The translations under genes and the position numbers were made by a program. 45,695 nucleotides of DNA from Paracoccaceae bacterium (lineage in GTDB: Bacteria > Pseudomonadota > Alphaproteobacteria > Rhodobacterales > Rhodobacteraceae), in the NCBI GenBank assembly GCA_026419405.1, contig JANZZL010000009.1:1-45695 (forward strand), in the 5' to 3' direction. Shown one piece after another: positions 25,447 through 34,948 of the stretch. How positions within the stretch are numbered: the stretch's first letter is position 1; every line of letters begins with the position of its first letter. Below the pieces are notes generated by a model. It ran no database searches. It was not told the origin of the DNA and saw only the letters and a program-made list of their open reading frames with translations.

Positions 25447-25923
25447 ATGCGCATCCTGATCCCGGTCGCCCTTGCCGTGTTCCTGCTGGACCAGGCGACG
25501 AAATACCTCGTCGTGCACGTGCTGCGGCTCGACCAGAGGCTCGCCATCGACGTCTGGCCGCCCTTCTTCAACCTCCGCATGGCCTGGAACGAGGGCATCA
25601 ACTTCGGCCTCGCCGCCGGCGGCGGGGCCACCCGCTGGGTGCTGATCGCCGTGGCGCTCGCCATCTCGGCCTGGGTGATCGTCTGGGTGATGCGCTCCGG
25701 CCGACGCAGGAAGCCGTCCGTCCTCGTCGCGGCGGGCCTGCTCGTCGGCGGCGCGATCGGCAACGTGGTGGACCGGCTGCTCTACGGCGCGGTTGCCGAC
25801 TTCATCAACATGTCCTGCTGCGGCATCCGCAACCCCTATGCGTTCAACGTGGCCGACGTGGCGATCTTCCTCGGCGCCGTCGGCCTCGTGTTCCTGATCG
25901 AAGGGCGGGAGAAGACCCCGTGA
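25447..25923 (+). CDS. lspA: lipoprotein signal peptidase (signal peptidase II)
   Basis: 158 residues with four membrane helices. The aspartyl-protease motifs are GNVVDRLLYGAVADF near residue 104 and FNVADVAIF near 131, supplying the two catalytic aspartates. LLDQATKYL near residue 14 and the WNEGINFG loop also match. It cleaves prolipoproteins in the inner membrane after diacylglyceryl transfer. The downstream DUF3035 gene encodes a lipoprotein that would be a direct substrate, a sensible operon pairing. Confidence 0.97.
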   Translation: MRILIPVALAVFLLDQATKYLVVHVLRLDQRLAIDVWPPFFNLRMAWNEGINFGLAAGGGATRWVLIAVALAISAWVIVWVMRSGRRRKPSVLVAAGLLVGGAIGNVVDRLLYGAVADFINMSCCGIRNPYAFNVADVAIFLGAVGLVFLIEGREKTP

Positions 25924-25985
25924 CGCGCCCGCGGGATTGGGCTAAACGGGAACGCGACGGGTCGCGGAAGGACGGGCGGAGAACG

Positions 25986-26516
25986 ATGCGGGGCGCACCG
26001 AAGGCGATGCTTCTGGCCGCGGCGGCCCTGCTGGCGGCCTGCGGCCGGGGCGACCGGGAGCCGCAGCTTCTCAACATCCGGTCCGAAACGCCCGACGAGT
26101 TCTCGATCCTGCCCACCCGGCCGCTGGAACAGCCGCCGGACTATGCCAGCCTGCCCGAGCCGACACCGGGCGGCCGCAACCTCGTCGATCCGACCCCGAA
26201 GGAGGATGCCGTCGCCGTGCTCGGCGGCAATCCGGCCGCGCTTGCGCGGACGGGGATCCCGGCGGGCGATGCGGCGCTGGTCGCGCATGCGGGGCGCTTC
26301 GGCGTCTCGCCCGCGATCCGGCCCGAGCTCGCCCAGGCGGACCTCGAGTATCGCCGCCGCAACGACGGGCGCCTGCTCGAGCGGCTGTTCAACGTCAACG
26401 TCTACTTCCGGGCCTATGCGCCGCTCAGCCTCGACCAGCACGCCGAGCTGGAACGCTGGCGGCAGCTCGGCGTGCGCACGCCTTCCGCCCCGCCCGATCC
26501 CGAAATCGAGTACTGA
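25986..26516 (+). CDS. DUF3035 lipoprotein (BamF-like)
   Basis: 176 residues from the ATG at 25986; a longer reading from 25920 is possible but loses the signal-peptide form. The N-terminus is a lipoprotein signal with lipobox LAAC at 16-19 (Cys19), followed by GRGDREPQLLN. The mature part has the family segment SETPDEFSILPTRPLEQPPDY near residue 36, then a charged helical region. DUF3035 proteins of alphaproteobacteria have been linked to the outer-membrane BAM complex as BamF; I assign that from memory and only tentatively. It sits right after lspA and before two M16 peptidase genes, a neighbourhood concerned with envelope processing. Confidence 0.85.
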   Translation: MRGAPKAMLLAAAALLAACGRGDREPQLLNIRSETPDEFSILPTRPLEQPPDYASLPEPTPGGRNLVDPTPKEDAVAVLGGNPAALARTGIPAGDAALVAHAGRFGVSPAIRPELAQADLEYRRRNDGRLLERLFNVNVYFRAYAPLSLDQHAELERWRQLGVRTPSAPPDPEIEY

Positions 26517-26610
26517 GGCTGCTCACATCCGCGCCAGCGCGGGTTGAAGCGCATCGCGGCCCGCGTATCTCTGCGCGGAGCCGCCCGCCGAACCGCCCCG
26601 AGAGGTGCCC

Positions 26611-28011
26611 ATGTCCGTCCGCCCGCTCGCCTTCGCCCTGACGCTCCTCGCGCTGCCGGCGGCGGCGGGAGAGGTGACGAGCTTCACCCTCGACAACGGG
26701 CTCGAGGCGGTGGTCATCGAGAACCACCGCGCCCCGGTCGTGGTGCACATGGTGTGGTACCGGATCGGCGCGGCCGACGAGCCGCCGGGCAAGTCGGGGA
26801 TCGCGCATTTCCTGGAACACCTGATGTTCAAGGGCACCGACGACCGCGCGGCCGGCGAGTTCTCGCAGATCGTCGAGCTGAACGGCGGGTCGGACAACGC
26901 CTTCACGAGCCGCGACTACACCGGCTATTTCCAGCGCGTCGCCGCGGACCGGCTGGGCCTGATGATGGAGCTCGAGGCCGACCGGATGCGCGACCTGGCG
27001 ATGACCGAGGACGACGTGGCCACCGAGCGCGCCGTGATCCTCGAGGAGCGCAACCAGCGCGTCGAGAACGACCCCGGCGCCCTGTTCACCGAACAGCGCA
27101 TGGCCGCGCAGTATCTCAACCATCCCTACGGCATCCCGATCATCGGCTGGCGGCACGAGATGGAAGGGCTGACGCGCGAGGACGCGCTCGACTTCTACCG
27201 CCGCTTCTACGCGCCGAACAATGCCGTCCTCGTCGTGGCGGGCGACGTGGAGCCCGAGGAGGTGCGCCGCCTGGCCGAGCTGCATTACGGGCCGATCGAA
27301 CCCTCGCCGGGCATCGCCGAACGGGTCCGCCCCGCCGAGCCGCCGCAGATCGCCGAACGGCGCGTGGTGATGACCGACCCGCGCGTGGCGCAGCCCTATG
27401 TCCTTCGCACATACCTCGCGCCCGAGCGCGACGCCGGCGCGCAGCAGGAGGCGGCGGCCCTGACCTACCTTGCCGAGATCCTCGGCGGCGGCACCACGTC
27501 GGTCCTGGCCCGCAAGCTCCAGTTCGAGACGCCGCTCGCGGTCTACACCACGGCCTTCTACGACGGGGTGTCCTACGACGACACGACCTTCGGGCTGGCG
27601 GTGGTGCCGGCCCCCGGAACCGGCCTCGCCGAGGCCGAGGCGGCGATGGACGCGGCGATCGCCGACTTCCTGGCCACGGGGATCGACGACGCCCAGTTCG
27701 AGCGCATCCGCTTCCGCATCCGCGCCGCGCAGGTCTACGCCCAGGACGACATCCAGGGCCTCGCCCGCCGCTACGGCGAGGGGCTGACCTCGGGCCTGAC
27801 GCTTGCCGACATCGAGGCCTGGCCCGAGGTGCTCGATGCCGTGACGAAGGAGGACGTGATGGCCGCGGCCGAACGGCTGTTCGACCGCCGCCGCGCGGTG
27901 ACCGGCTGGCTGAGCGGCGACGAGGCGGCACGGGCGGCGCCCGCGCCGGCCGCGGCACCGGCACCGGCACCGGCACCGGCGGATGGCGGCGACGAGGAGG
28001 CGATGCAATGA
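26611..28011 (+). CDS. M16 family zinc metallopeptidase, active subunit
   Basis: 466 residues from the ATG at 26611. A signal peptide of about 20 residues ends AAAG-EVTS. The inverted zinc motif HxxEH is intact (HFLEH, His66-Glu69-His70), and Glu146, 76 residues after His70, is the third ligand, as in the pitrilysin family. The C-terminus is a PAPAPA linker encoded by a hexamer repeat. It should be a periplasmic peptidase. The next gene is a related protein without the zinc motif, overlapping it by the four bases ATGA; the pair probably forms a heterodimer like mitochondrial processing peptidase. Confidence 0.94.
   Translation: MSVRPLAFALTLLALPAAAGEVTSFTLDNGLEAVVIENHRAPVVVHMVWYRIGAADEPPGKSGIAHFLEHLMFKGTDDRAAGEFSQIVELNGGSDNAFTSRDYTGYFQRVAADRLGLMMELEADRMRDLAMTEDDVATERAVILEERNQRVENDPGALFTEQRMAAQYLNHPYGIPIIGWRHEMEGLTREDALDFYRRFYAPNNAVLVVAGDVEPEEVRRLAELHYGPIEPSPGIAERVRPAEPPQIAERRVVMTDPRVAQPYVLRTYLAPERDAGAQQEAAALTYLAEILGGGTTSVLARKLQFETPLAVYTTAFYDGVSYDDTTFGLAVVPAPGTGLAEAEAAMDAAIADFLATGIDDAQFERIRFRIRAAQVYAQDDIQGLARRYGEGLTSGLTLADIEAWPEVLDAVTKEDVMAAAERLFDRRRAVTGWLSGDEAARAAPAPAAAPAPAPAPADGGDEEAMQ
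27955..27978. repeat. four tandem GCACCG hexamers
   Basis: Four exact copies of the hexamer encode alternating Ala-Pro in the C-terminal tail of the first M16 protein. Such repeats are prone to slip in units of two codons, which would only change tail length. Confidence 0.7.
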
Positions 28012-29327
28012 TCCGAGCGCTTCTGGCGGCGGCCCTCGCGGCCGTCCTCGCCCTTCCCGTCCGGGCGGCGGTCGAGATCCAGGAGGTGACCTCGCCCGGC
28101 GGGATCACCGCCTGGCTGGTCGAGGAACACTCGATCCCCTTCGTCGCCCTCGACATCCGCTTCAAGGGCGGCACCAGCCTCGATGCGCCGGGCAAGCGCG
28201 GGGCGATCAACCTGATGACCGCGCTGCTCGAGGAAGGCGCGGCCGAACGCGACGCGCAGGGCTTCGCGGCCGAGGCCGAGGCGCTGGCCGCGCGCTTCCG
28301 GTTCGAGGCCTACGACGACACGATCCTGGTTTCGGCCTCGGTGCTGACCGAGAACCGCGAGGCCGCGCTCGAGCTGCTGCGCACCGCGCTCGTCGCGCCG
28401 CGCTTCGACCCCGACGCCGTGGAGCGGGTCCGCGCCCAGGTGATCGCGAACATCCGGTCGGACGCCACCGACCCCAATGCGATCGCCGGCCGCCGCTTCG
28501 ACGAGATCGCCTTCGGCGACCATCCCTATGCCACCTCCGGCGACGGCACGATCGAGAGCGTGACCGCCCTGACGCGCGACGACCTGATCGCGGCCAAGGA
28601 CCGGGTGATGGCGCGCGACCGGGTCTTCGTGGGCGCGGTGGGCGACATCACCGCCGGGGAGCTCGGCGCGCTGCTCGACCGGCTGCTCGGCGATCTGCCG
28701 CAGACCGGCGCGCCGATGCCGGAGCGCGCCGAGGTGACGCTGACCGGCGGGGTGCACGTGGTCGATTTCGACACGCCGCAGTCGGTCGTCGTCTTCGGCC
28801 AGAAGGGGATCGGCCGCTTCGACCCCGACTTCTTCCCCGCCTTCGTGCTCGACCAGATCCTCGGCGGCTCGGGCTTCGGCTCCCGCCTGATGACCGAGGT
28901 GCGCGAGAAGCGCGGGCTGACCTACGGCATCGGCACCTATCTCGCCAACTTCAACCTGGCCGACCTCTACCTCGGCCAGTTCGCCTCGGCGAACGACCGC
29001 GTGGCCGAGGCGATCGGGGTCGTCCGGGCCGAATGGGCGCGCGCCGTCGAGGGCGTGACGGCCGAGGAGCTGGAACGCGCCAAGACCTACCTCACCGGCG
29101 CCTATCCGCTGCGCTTCGACGGCAACGCCACGATCGCCGGTCTTCTCTCGGGGATGCAGTCCGAGGGACTGCCCATCGACTATGTCGAGAACCGCAATGC
29201 CTATATCGAGGCGGTGACGCTCGAGGACGTGCGCCGCGTCGCCGCCCGCCTGCTTGACCCCGAGGCGCTGACCTTCGTGGTCGTCGGCCGGCCCGAGGGG
29301 CTTGAGGCGGGCGATCCGGCGAACTGA
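28008..29327 (+). CDS. M16 family peptidase-like protein, zinc motif lost
   Basis: 439 residues from the ATG at 28008, which overlaps the stop of the first M16 gene. A signal peptide ends around PVRA-AVEI. The fold segments of M16 are present ([25 protein letters not shown] at the place of the zinc helix, [23 protein letters not shown] in the C-terminal domain). The HxxEH residues are replaced by LMTALLEE, so it cannot bind zinc in the usual way. It is expected to be the substrate-binding or gate partner of the active subunit in the periplasm. Its C-terminal RGLTY motif, which contacts substrate in the family, is kept. Confidence 0.93.
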   Translation: MIRALLAAALAAVLALPVRAAVEIQEVTSPGGITAWLVEEHSIPFVALDIRFKGGTSLDAPGKRGAINLMTALLEEGAAERDAQGFAAEAEALAARFRFEAYDDTILVSASVLTENREAALELLRTALVAPRFDPDAVERVRAQVIANIRSDATDPNAIAGRRFDEIAFGDHPYATSGDGTIESVTALTRDDLIAAKDRVMARDRVFVGAVGDITAGELGALLDRLLGDLPQTGAPMPERAEVTLTGGVHVVDFDTPQSVVVFGQKGIGRFDPDFFPAFVLDQILGGSGFGSRLMTEVREKRGLTYGIGTYLANFNLADLYLGQFASANDRVAEAIGVVRAEWARAVEGVTAEELERAKTYLTGAYPLRFDGNATIAGLLSGMQSEGLPIDYVENRNAYIEAVTLEDVRRVAARLLDPEALTFVVVGRPEGLEAGDPAN

Positions 29328-29342
29328 TCCGGCGGACTCCGC

Positions 29343-29372
29343 TTGCCCGACTCGGGGTAGCGCTGCTACAGC
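29343..29372 (+). promoter_or_regulatory. mutL: possible mutL promoter
   Basis: TTGCCC (29343-29348) is followed after 18 bases by TACAGC (29367-29372) within GCTGCTACAGC. A start near 29379 would place the transcript 5' end just before or at the upstream ATG (29380), which argues for translation from 29401. The match is weak. Confidence 0.25.
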
Positions 29373-29400
29373 TTGCGGTATGCGCCCCGAAAACCTCAAG

Positions 29401-31230
29401 ATGGAGGGTGGCCTCCCTCCCGCGCGGCCGGTGATCCGTCAGCTCGACGAAGCCGCGATCAACCGGATCGCGGCGGGCGAGGTGGTGGAGCGGCCGGCCT
29501 CGGCGGTGAAGGAGCTGGTGGAGAACGCGCTCGACGCCGGGGCGCGGCGCATCGACATCGCCCAGGCCGCGGGCGGCAAGGTGCTGGTCCGCGTCGCCGA
29601 CGACGGCTGCGGCATGACCGCAGAGGACCTGCCGCTGGCGCTTGCCCGCCATGCGACCTCGAAGATCGACGGCTCCGACCTGCTCGACATCCGCACCTTC
29701 GGCTTCCGCGGCGAGGCGCTGCCCTCGCTCGGCGCCGTCGGGCGGCTCTCGATCACCTCCCGCGCGCCGGGGGCCGAGGCGGCCTGCATCACGGTCGAGG
29801 GCGGGCGGATGGGGCCGGTGCGCCCCGCGGCCCTGACGCGCGGGACGGTGGTCGAGCTGCGCGACCTGTTCTTCGCCACGCCGGCCCGCCTGAGGTTCCT
29901 CCGTTCGGACCGGGCCGAGGCCCAGGCCATCGCCGAGACGGTGCGGCGCCTGGCGCTCGCCGAACCGGCGGTGGGCTTCGCCCTGCGCGACGTGACCGAG
30001 GGCGGCGAGGGGCGGGTCGTGTTCCGGGTGGAGCCGGAGACGGGCGACCCCGTCGCCGCGCTGCACGGCCGCGTGGCCTGCGTTCTGGGCGAGGATTTCG
30101 CCGGCAACGCCCTGCCGATCGAGGCCGAGCGCGACGGCTTCCGGCTGACCGGCTTCGCCGCGCTGCCGACCTACTCGCGCGGGGCGGCGGTGGCGCAGCA
30201 CGTCTTCGTCAACGGCCGCCCGGTGCGGGACCGTCTCCTCCTCGGGGCACTGCGCGCGGCCTATGCCGATGTCCTCGCCCGCGACCGGCACCCCGCGGCG
30301 GTCCTGTTCCTCGACTGCGATCCGCATGCGGTGGATGTCAACGTGCACCCCGCCAAGGCCGAGGTGCGCTTCCGCGATCCGGCGGCGGCGCGCGGCCTCG
30401 TCGTCTCGGCCCTGCGCCAGGCGCTCGGCGCGGCCGGGCCGCGCACCGCCTCAACCCTCGCCGCGGCCGCGCTCGGGGCGATGCGCCCCGAACCGCTCCC
30501 GGCCGCCCGCATCTACCAGATGGACCGGGCTTCGCCCTCCGCCCTGCGCGTCGCCCATGTGGCGCAGGCCCCCGCGCTGGCGCCGGGCTTCGCCGAGGCC
30601 GCGCCGGTCGCGGCCCGCCCCGAGGCGCCGCCCGATCCCGGCGACACCGCGCGCCCGCTCGGGGCGGCGGTGGCGCAGATCCACGAGACCTACATCCTTG
30701 CCCAGACCGCCGACGGCCTGGTGATCGTCGATGCCCATGCCGCGCACGAGCGGCTGACCTACGAACGCCTCAAGCGCCAGATGGCCGGAAGCGGCGTGGC
30801 GGCCCAGGCGCTGCTGATCCCCGAGATCGTGGAGCTTGCGGAGACCGAGCGGGCGCTGGTGCTGGAGGCGGCGGCCGAGCTCGCCCGGCTCGGCCTCACG
30901 GTCGAGCCCTTCGGCGGCGGCGCCGTGGCGGTGCGCGAGACGCCGGCGATCCTCGGGCCGGTGGATGCCGCCCGGCTCCTCGGCGACGTGATCGACGAAC
31001 TCGCCGACCGGGGCGAGGCGCGCGGGCCGGCCGCCCGGATCGACGCGGTGCTGAGCCGCATGGCCTGCCACGGCTCGGTCCGCGCCGGCCGCCGGATGCG
31101 GGCCGAGGAGATGAACGCGCTGCTGCGCGAGATGGAGGCGACCCCCCATTCCGGGCAGTGCAACCACGGCCGGCCGACCCATGTGGAACTGAAGCTCGCC
31201 GACATCGAGCGGCTGTTCGGACGCCGATGA
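29401..31230 (+). CDS. mutL: DNA mismatch repair protein MutL
   Basis: 609 residues from the ATG at 29401; an ATG at 29380 would add seven residues, and neither has a good ribosome site. The N-terminal GHKL ATPase has [31 protein letters not shown] and [11 protein letters not shown], then the transducer domain with [13 protein letters not shown] Pro/Ala-rich linker leads to the C-terminal dimerisation/endonuclease domain with [12 protein letters not shown] (usually DQHA...), CHGSVRAG and CNHGRPT. The protein is thus of the nicking MutL type found in bacteria lacking MutH, with one Gln-to-Ala change in the motif. It overlaps rmuC by four bases, a repair/recombination pair. Confidence 0.96.
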   Translation: MEGGLPPARPVIRQLDEAAINRIAAGEVVERPASAVKELVENALDAGARRIDIAQAAGGKVLVRVADDGCGMTAEDLPLALARHATSKIDGSDLLDIRTFGFRGEALPSLGAVGRLSITSRAPGAEAACITVEGGRMGPVRPAALTRGTVVELRDLFFATPARLRFLRSDRAEAQAIAETVRRLALAEPAVGFALRDVTEGGEGRVVFRVEPETGDPVAALHGRVACVLGEDFAGNALPIEAERDGFRLTGFAALPTYSRGAAVAQHVFVNGRPVRDRLLLGALRAAYADVLARDRHPAAVLFLDCDPHAVDVNVHPAKAEVRFRDPAAARGLVVSALRQALGAAGPRTASTLAAAALGAMRPEPLPAARIYQMDRASPSALRVAHVAQAPALAPGFAEAAPVAARPEAPPDPGDTARPLGAAVAQIHETYILAQTADGLVIVDAHAAHERLTYERLKRQMAGSGVAAQALLIPEIVELAETERALVLEAAAELARLGLTVEPFGGGAVAVRETPAILGPVDAARLLGDVIDELADRGEARGPAARIDAVLSRMACHGSVRAGRRMRAEEMNALLREMEATPHSGQCNHGRPTHVELKLADIERLFGRR

Positions 31231-32405
31231 TCGAGATCGCGGGCCATGTCTGGCGCCTCGACGACCCGCTGGTGCTGGCGGCGCTGGCGGGCGGCGCGCT
31301 GCTGCTTGCCATCCTCGGCCTGCTCGTCGTCGCGGTCCGCCGTGCCGGCCGGTCGGCCCGCATGATCGAACCCGTCCTGCGCGAGATGGCCGCGCTCGGC
31401 CAGCGCGTGCAGGGGCTCTCGGACGGGCAGCAGCAGCTGTCGGGCGGACTGACCCATGTCGCCGAGGCGCAGGCGGCGGCGCAGGCCCGCGTGCTGCAGC
31501 TCATGGAACAGCGGCTCCAGTCGGTCACGCAGGCGATGACCGAGAACCTCCAGGGCGCGGCGCAGCGCACGGCGCGGTCGCTGGGCGAGCTCCAGCAGCG
31601 GCTCGAGACGATCGACCGCGCCCAGGCCAACATCGAGAAGCTCTCGGGCGATGTCCTCAGCCTGCAGGACATCCTGTCGAACAAGCAGACCCGCGGCGCC
31701 TTCGGCGAGATCCAGCTGAAGGACATCGTGATGAAGGCGCTGCCGGCGAATGCCTACACGTTCCAGGCGCAGCTCTCCAACGGGCGGCGGGCCGACTGCC
31801 TGATCCACCTGCCGCATCCGCCTGGGCCGATCGCGATCGACGCGAAGTTCCCGCTCGAGGCCTACGAGGCGCTGCGCGCGGCCCGGTCCGAACGCGAGGC
31901 GCAGGAGGCGGCGCGGAACTTCCGCGCCGCGGTCCGCGGGCACATGCGCGCGATTTCCGAACGCTACATCCTGCAGGGCGAGACGGCCGACGGAGCGCTC
32001 ATGTTCCTGCCCTCCGAGGCGGTCTATGCCGAGCTGCACGCCAGCTTCGGCGACCTCGTGCGCGAGGGCTTCGGGATGCGGGTCTGGACGGTCTCGCCCA
32101 CGACCTGCATGGCCACGCTCAACACGCTGCGCGCGGTGCTGAAGGATGCGCGCATGCGCGAACAGGCGGGCGCGATCCGGCGCGAGCTGGCGCTGCTGCA
32201 TGGCGATGTCGAGCGGCTGGCCGCGCGGGTCGAGAACCTCGACCGCCATTTCGGACAGGCCGCGCGCGACATCGAGGAGATCAAGGTTTCGGCCGAGAAG
32301 GCCGGGCGGCGCGCCCGGCGGCTCGACAGCTTCGACTTCGACGAACTCGGTGGCGACGCGCCCGGGGCCGGCGTGCCGCCCGCCCTCGCTCGGCCGGCCG
32401 AATAG
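31227..32405 (+). CDS. rmuC: DNA recombination protein RmuC
   Basis: 392 residues from the ATG at 31227, which overlaps the mutL stop (ATGA). One N-terminal membrane helix (about 15-40) is followed by a long coiled coil (about 50-140). The RmuC nuclease-like core then follows: [13 protein letters not shown] near residue 152, [12 protein letters not shown] near 205, and [12 protein letters not shown] near 260. The C-terminal part returns to a coiled coil. RmuC limits recombination at inverted repeats in E. coli; a nuclease role is inferred from the fold. Coupling with mutL supports a genome-stability role. Confidence 0.95.
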   Translation: MIEIAGHVWRLDDPLVLAALAGGALLLAILGLLVVAVRRAGRSARMIEPVLREMAALGQRVQGLSDGQQQLSGGLTHVAEAQAAAQARVLQLMEQRLQSVTQAMTENLQGAAQRTARSLGELQQRLETIDRAQANIEKLSGDVLSLQDILSNKQTRGAFGEIQLKDIVMKALPANAYTFQAQLSNGRRADCLIHLPHPPGPIAIDAKFPLEAYEALRAARSEREAQEAARNFRAAVRGHMRAISERYILQGETADGALMFLPSEAVYAELHASFGDLVREGFGMRVWTVSPTTCMATLNTLRAVLKDARMREQAGAIRRELALLHGDVERLAARVENLDRHFGQAARDIEEIKVSAEKAGRRARRLDSFDFDELGGDAPGAGVPPALARPAE

Positions 32406-32606
32406 CCGCACGGCCCGGGCGGCCCGCGTCATCATTTCGTCAGAATTCCGCGGATGATCGGCACGCGGGCGGAAGGGGCAGGGCCTTGTTCCGCGCGAGC
32501 GCGGGCGGCGCGCCGCTGGGGCGGGCCCTGGCCGGCCTGGCTGCCGTGGCGCCGTCGGGCCCGGGGTGCGGCGCTCGGGGCCGTCTTGCGATTGCGGAGG
32601 GAGGAG

Positions 32607-33548
32607 ATGCGTGACGCTGCCGTGGAACGGTCCCGGTCGCTGACCTACGAGACCGCCACCTTCACGACGACCGGCCGGCGCGAACGGCAGGAGGACTGCC
32701 TGCTGGCCAGCTTTCCCGCCGGGCAGGCCCACGGCTTCGCCATCGTCGCCGACGGCATGGGCGGTGCAGCGAGCGGCGAGGTGGCAAGCGCGCTCGCCGT
32801 CGCCGAGGTCTTCGCCCATCTCAAGGTGAACGAGGCGCACCTGGCAGCCGCCGGGGCAGGCCTGCCGCATGTCCTGCGTGCCGCCGCCGAGGATGCCAAC
32901 ACGCGGATCGGCCGCCATGGCGCGCTGGATCCGCAGTGCCGCGGCATGGGCACCACCCTGCTCGTCGCGGTTCTGAGCGGCGACCGGCTGTTCTGGATCT
33001 CGGTCGGGGATTCGCCGCTCCTGCTTGTGCGCGACGGAAGTCTCACGCGGCTCAACAGGGACCATTCGATGGCGGGGCAGATCGACCTGCTGGCGCGGAG
33101 CGGCCAGATGGACGAGGCCGTGGCCGCCGCCCACCCGGACCGCTCGGTGCTGACCTCGGCGCTGACCGGCGCGCCGATCCCGAGGATCGACTGCCCCGAG
33201 GCGCCGGTCACGGTGCTGCCCGGCGATGTCGTGATCGCCGCCACCGACGGGCTGCTTTCGGTGCCGCGACCCGTGCTGGCCCGCACGCTCGCCCGTGCCG
33301 CAGGCAGGTCCGCCGAGGGAATCGCGCACGCCCTGCGGGAGGCGATCGCCGGGGCGGCCGACCCGCATCAGGACAATGCGAGCATCGCCGTGATCAGGGT
33401 CGGGGTGCCGCCGGCGGCCAGCCGGGCCCGGGTCGCCGACAGCCTCCCGGTCCATACGCTGGTGCGGGCCGAGGCGAAGCGCGCCCCGGCCGAGGCGCCC
33501 TGGAGCAGCCTGTTCCAGCGCCGGCGCCGCCGTTCGGGGCAGGGCTAG
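32607..33548 (+). CDS. PP2C-family protein serine/threonine phosphatase
   Basis: 313 residues from the ATG at 32607, behind GGAGGGAGGAG. An in-frame upstream start at 32454 adds an Arg/Trp-rich stretch unlike the family. PP2C motifs are in order: GRRERQED (Asp30), VADGMGGAASGEVAS (Asp49), MGTTLL near 113, VGDSPLLLVRDG near 132, ATDGLLS near 213 and QDNASIAV near 254. The C-terminal tail ends in an Arg-run. It removes phosphate from Ser/Thr residues with two metal ions in the cytosol. No kinase, FHA or VWA gene adjoins it, so the partner is unknown. It converges on chrR with a gap of 25 bases. Confidence 0.93.
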   Translation: MRDAAVERSRSLTYETATFTTTGRRERQEDCLLASFPAGQAHGFAIVADGMGGAASGEVASALAVAEVFAHLKVNEAHLAAAGAGLPHVLRAAAEDANTRIGRHGALDPQCRGMGTTLLVAVLSGDRLFWISVGDSPLLLVRDGSLTRLNRDHSMAGQIDLLARSGQMDEAVAAAHPDRSVLTSALTGAPIPRIDCPEAPVTVLPGDVVIAATDGLLSVPRPVLARTLARAAGRSAEGIAHALREAIAGAADPHQDNASIAVIRVGVPPAASRARVADSLPVHTLVRAEAKRAPAEAPWSSLFQRRRRRSGQG

Positions 33549-33573
33549 TCGCGCCGCGGAACGGGCGCGCGGG

Positions 33574-34221
33574 TCAGATCCGCAGGAACGGCTGGGCAAG
33601 CCGCGGCAGAAGCGCGTTGAAGCGCAGCGGCGCATCCGTGGCGGCAAGGCAGATGCAATCCTCCCCCGGCTCGGCCACCGGAGTATGCTCGACGCTTGCA
33701 TCGGCAACCTCGACATCGCCGCGGGCGAAGCGGTCCGCGTCGTCGCGGAACGCGCCCTGGAGCACCAGGGTCAGCTCGGTGCCGCGATGCCCGTGATCGG
33801 GCACCGCCGCGCCGGCCGGGATGTGCAGGAGCCGCACGCTGGCCCCGCGCGAGGTGGGAAGGATCGCCTGCCGGACGCCGCCGCCGACGCTGCGCCAGCG
33901 CACCGCCGAAAGGTCGCCGCCGACATAGGCGGCCAGCGGTGCCGGGAGGATGCCGGCGGCCTTCGGCGGCGTCCTGATCTCTGCCTTGGGCCCGGCCGCG
34001 ATCCGCGCCAGCGTCGCCGCGAGGCTTCCCTCCGCCACCGGCACCGCCTCGGCCGTCTCGACGACCGCGCCGCCGACCGCCTCGAAGGCGGCGAGCCGCG
34101 CCCGGCACTCGTCGCAGAGCGACACATGGGTCGCCGCCACCAGGCTGAACGCCTCGGGCAGGGTGCCCGCCGCATAGGCGATGAGCAGCGGGTCCGTCAG
34201 GTGGTGATTGATGCGCCCCAT
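33574..34221 (-). CDS. chrR: anti-sigma factor ChrR (zinc cupin)
   Basis: 215 residues from the ATG at 34221. The N-terminal zinc anti-sigma domain has His6, His32, Cys36 and Cys39 (THVSLCDECR). The C-terminal cupin domain has His143, His145, Glu149 and His179 as the metal ligands (PDHGHRGTEL, VEHTP), plus the conserved DCIC pair at 189/191. These match, from memory, the residues of Rhodobacter sphaeroides ChrR, which binds and inhibits RpoE until singlet oxygen releases it. The gene follows rpoE with an 8-base gap. With both domains intact, a working singlet-oxygen sensor is expected. Confidence 0.95.
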   Translation of the reverse strand: MGRINHHLTDPLLIAYAAGTLPEAFSLVAATHVSLCDECRARLAAFEAVGGAVVETAEAVPVAEGSLAATLARIAAGPKAEIRTPPKAAGILPAPLAAYVGGDLSAVRWRSVGGGVRQAILPTSRGASVRLLHIPAGAAVPDHGHRGTELTLVLQGAFRDDADRFARGDVEVADASVEHTPVAEPGEDCICLAATDAPLRFNALLPRLAQPFLRI

Positions 34222-34229
34222 TCCCCGGT

Positions 34230-34784
34230 TCACTTCATTTCGTGGCGCAGCCTCTCGAGCGCCAGCCTGATCCTCGACTTGATCGTGCCGAGCGGCAGCC
34301 CCGTCTGTTCCGCGATCTCGGAATGCGACAGGTCGCCGAAGTAAGCCCGCTCGATCAGCTCCCTCTGCTTGGCCGGAAGCTGCTTCAGCGCCTCTCCCAG
34401 CCGCTCCGTCTCCTGCTGCAGGGCAAGGGCCTCGTCCTGGCTCGCATCCGGCTCCGGGCCCCAGGGCAGCTCCTCCGGCTCGGGCCGGCGCTGCTTGCGG
34501 AGCGCGTCGATCCTGCGGTTGCGGGCGATGGTGAAGACCCATGTCGCCACGCTGGCCCGCGCGGGATCGAACAGATGCGCCTTGTGCCACAGCGTGGCCA
34601 TCACCTCCTGCGTGCATTCCTCGGCAAGCGAGGCATCCGCCCCCGACTTCATCAGATACGCCTTCACGCGCGGCGCGAAGTGCTGGAACAGCGCGGCGAA
34701 GGCCTGCTGATCCCTCTGGGAGCGGACCCGTTCCACCGCCTCGACCCAGCCCGCCTCCGCCGTTCCGGCTCCTGCCCGCGTCAT
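34230..34784 (-). CDS. rpoE: RNA polymerase sigma factor RpoE (ECF, singlet-oxygen response)
   Basis: 184 residues from the ATG at 34784. Region 2 includes AFAALFQHFAPRVKAYLMKSGAD and EECTQEVMATLWHKAHLFDP, with the WVFTIARNRRIDALR core. Region 4 has LPAKQRELIERAYFGDLSHSEIAEQTGLPLGTIKSRIR. The ECF group and the neighbour chrR identify it as the sigma factor that answers singlet oxygen in phototrophic and related alphaproteobacteria. It should transcribe its own gene: an RpoE-like promoter lies about 100 bases upstream. The divergent operon is transcribed from a like promoter. Confidence 0.96.
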   Translation of the reverse strand: MTRAGAGTAEAGWVEAVERVRSQRDQQAFAALFQHFAPRVKAYLMKSGADASLAEECTQEVMATLWHKAHLFDPARASVATWVFTIARNRRIDALRKQRRPEPEELPWGPEPDASQDEALALQQETERLGEALKQLPAKQRELIERAYFGDLSHSEIAEQTGLPLGTIKSRIRLALERLRHEMK

Positions 34785-34884
34785 CTTCCGGTAAACCGAC
34801 CCCCGATCCGTCTCCCAACCATAGGAAGAACGGGTGACGGCCGCATCCGATTCCTCGAAAGGCTGAGCGCCGGCAAGCATGTGC

Positions 34885-34914
34885 CTTCTACGCAACGACC
34901 GCGAGGCTGGATCA
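34885..34914 (-). promoter_or_regulatory. rpoE: RpoE-type promoter for rpoE-chrR
   Basis: On the minus strand TGATCC (34914-34909), an 18-base spacer and TAGAAG (34890-34885) agree with the R. sphaeroides sigma-E form TGATC-N18-TA, as I recall it. Position upstream of rpoE is as expected for autoregulation. Confidence 0.65.
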
Positions 34915-34948
34915 CCCGTCAAGGGGGCTGCGCCCGGCGCCCGGGGAT

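Noticed and set aside
22036-25518. Very long open frame on the minus strand over the heparinase-like gene and purH (1160 codons)
   Set aside because: Its translation is Arg/Gly/His-rich without any domain and lies opposite two certain genes; GC-rich codon use opens such antisense frames.
29325-29348. TGATCC after the second M16 gene as an RpoE promoter for mutL
   Set aside because: No TA-rich -10 follows at 17 or 18 bases.
32454-32606. N-terminal extension of the PP2C protein from the earlier ATG
   Set aside because: The added residues are Arg/Trp/Ala-rich and unlike the family, while the ATG at 32607 has a strong ribosome-binding site.
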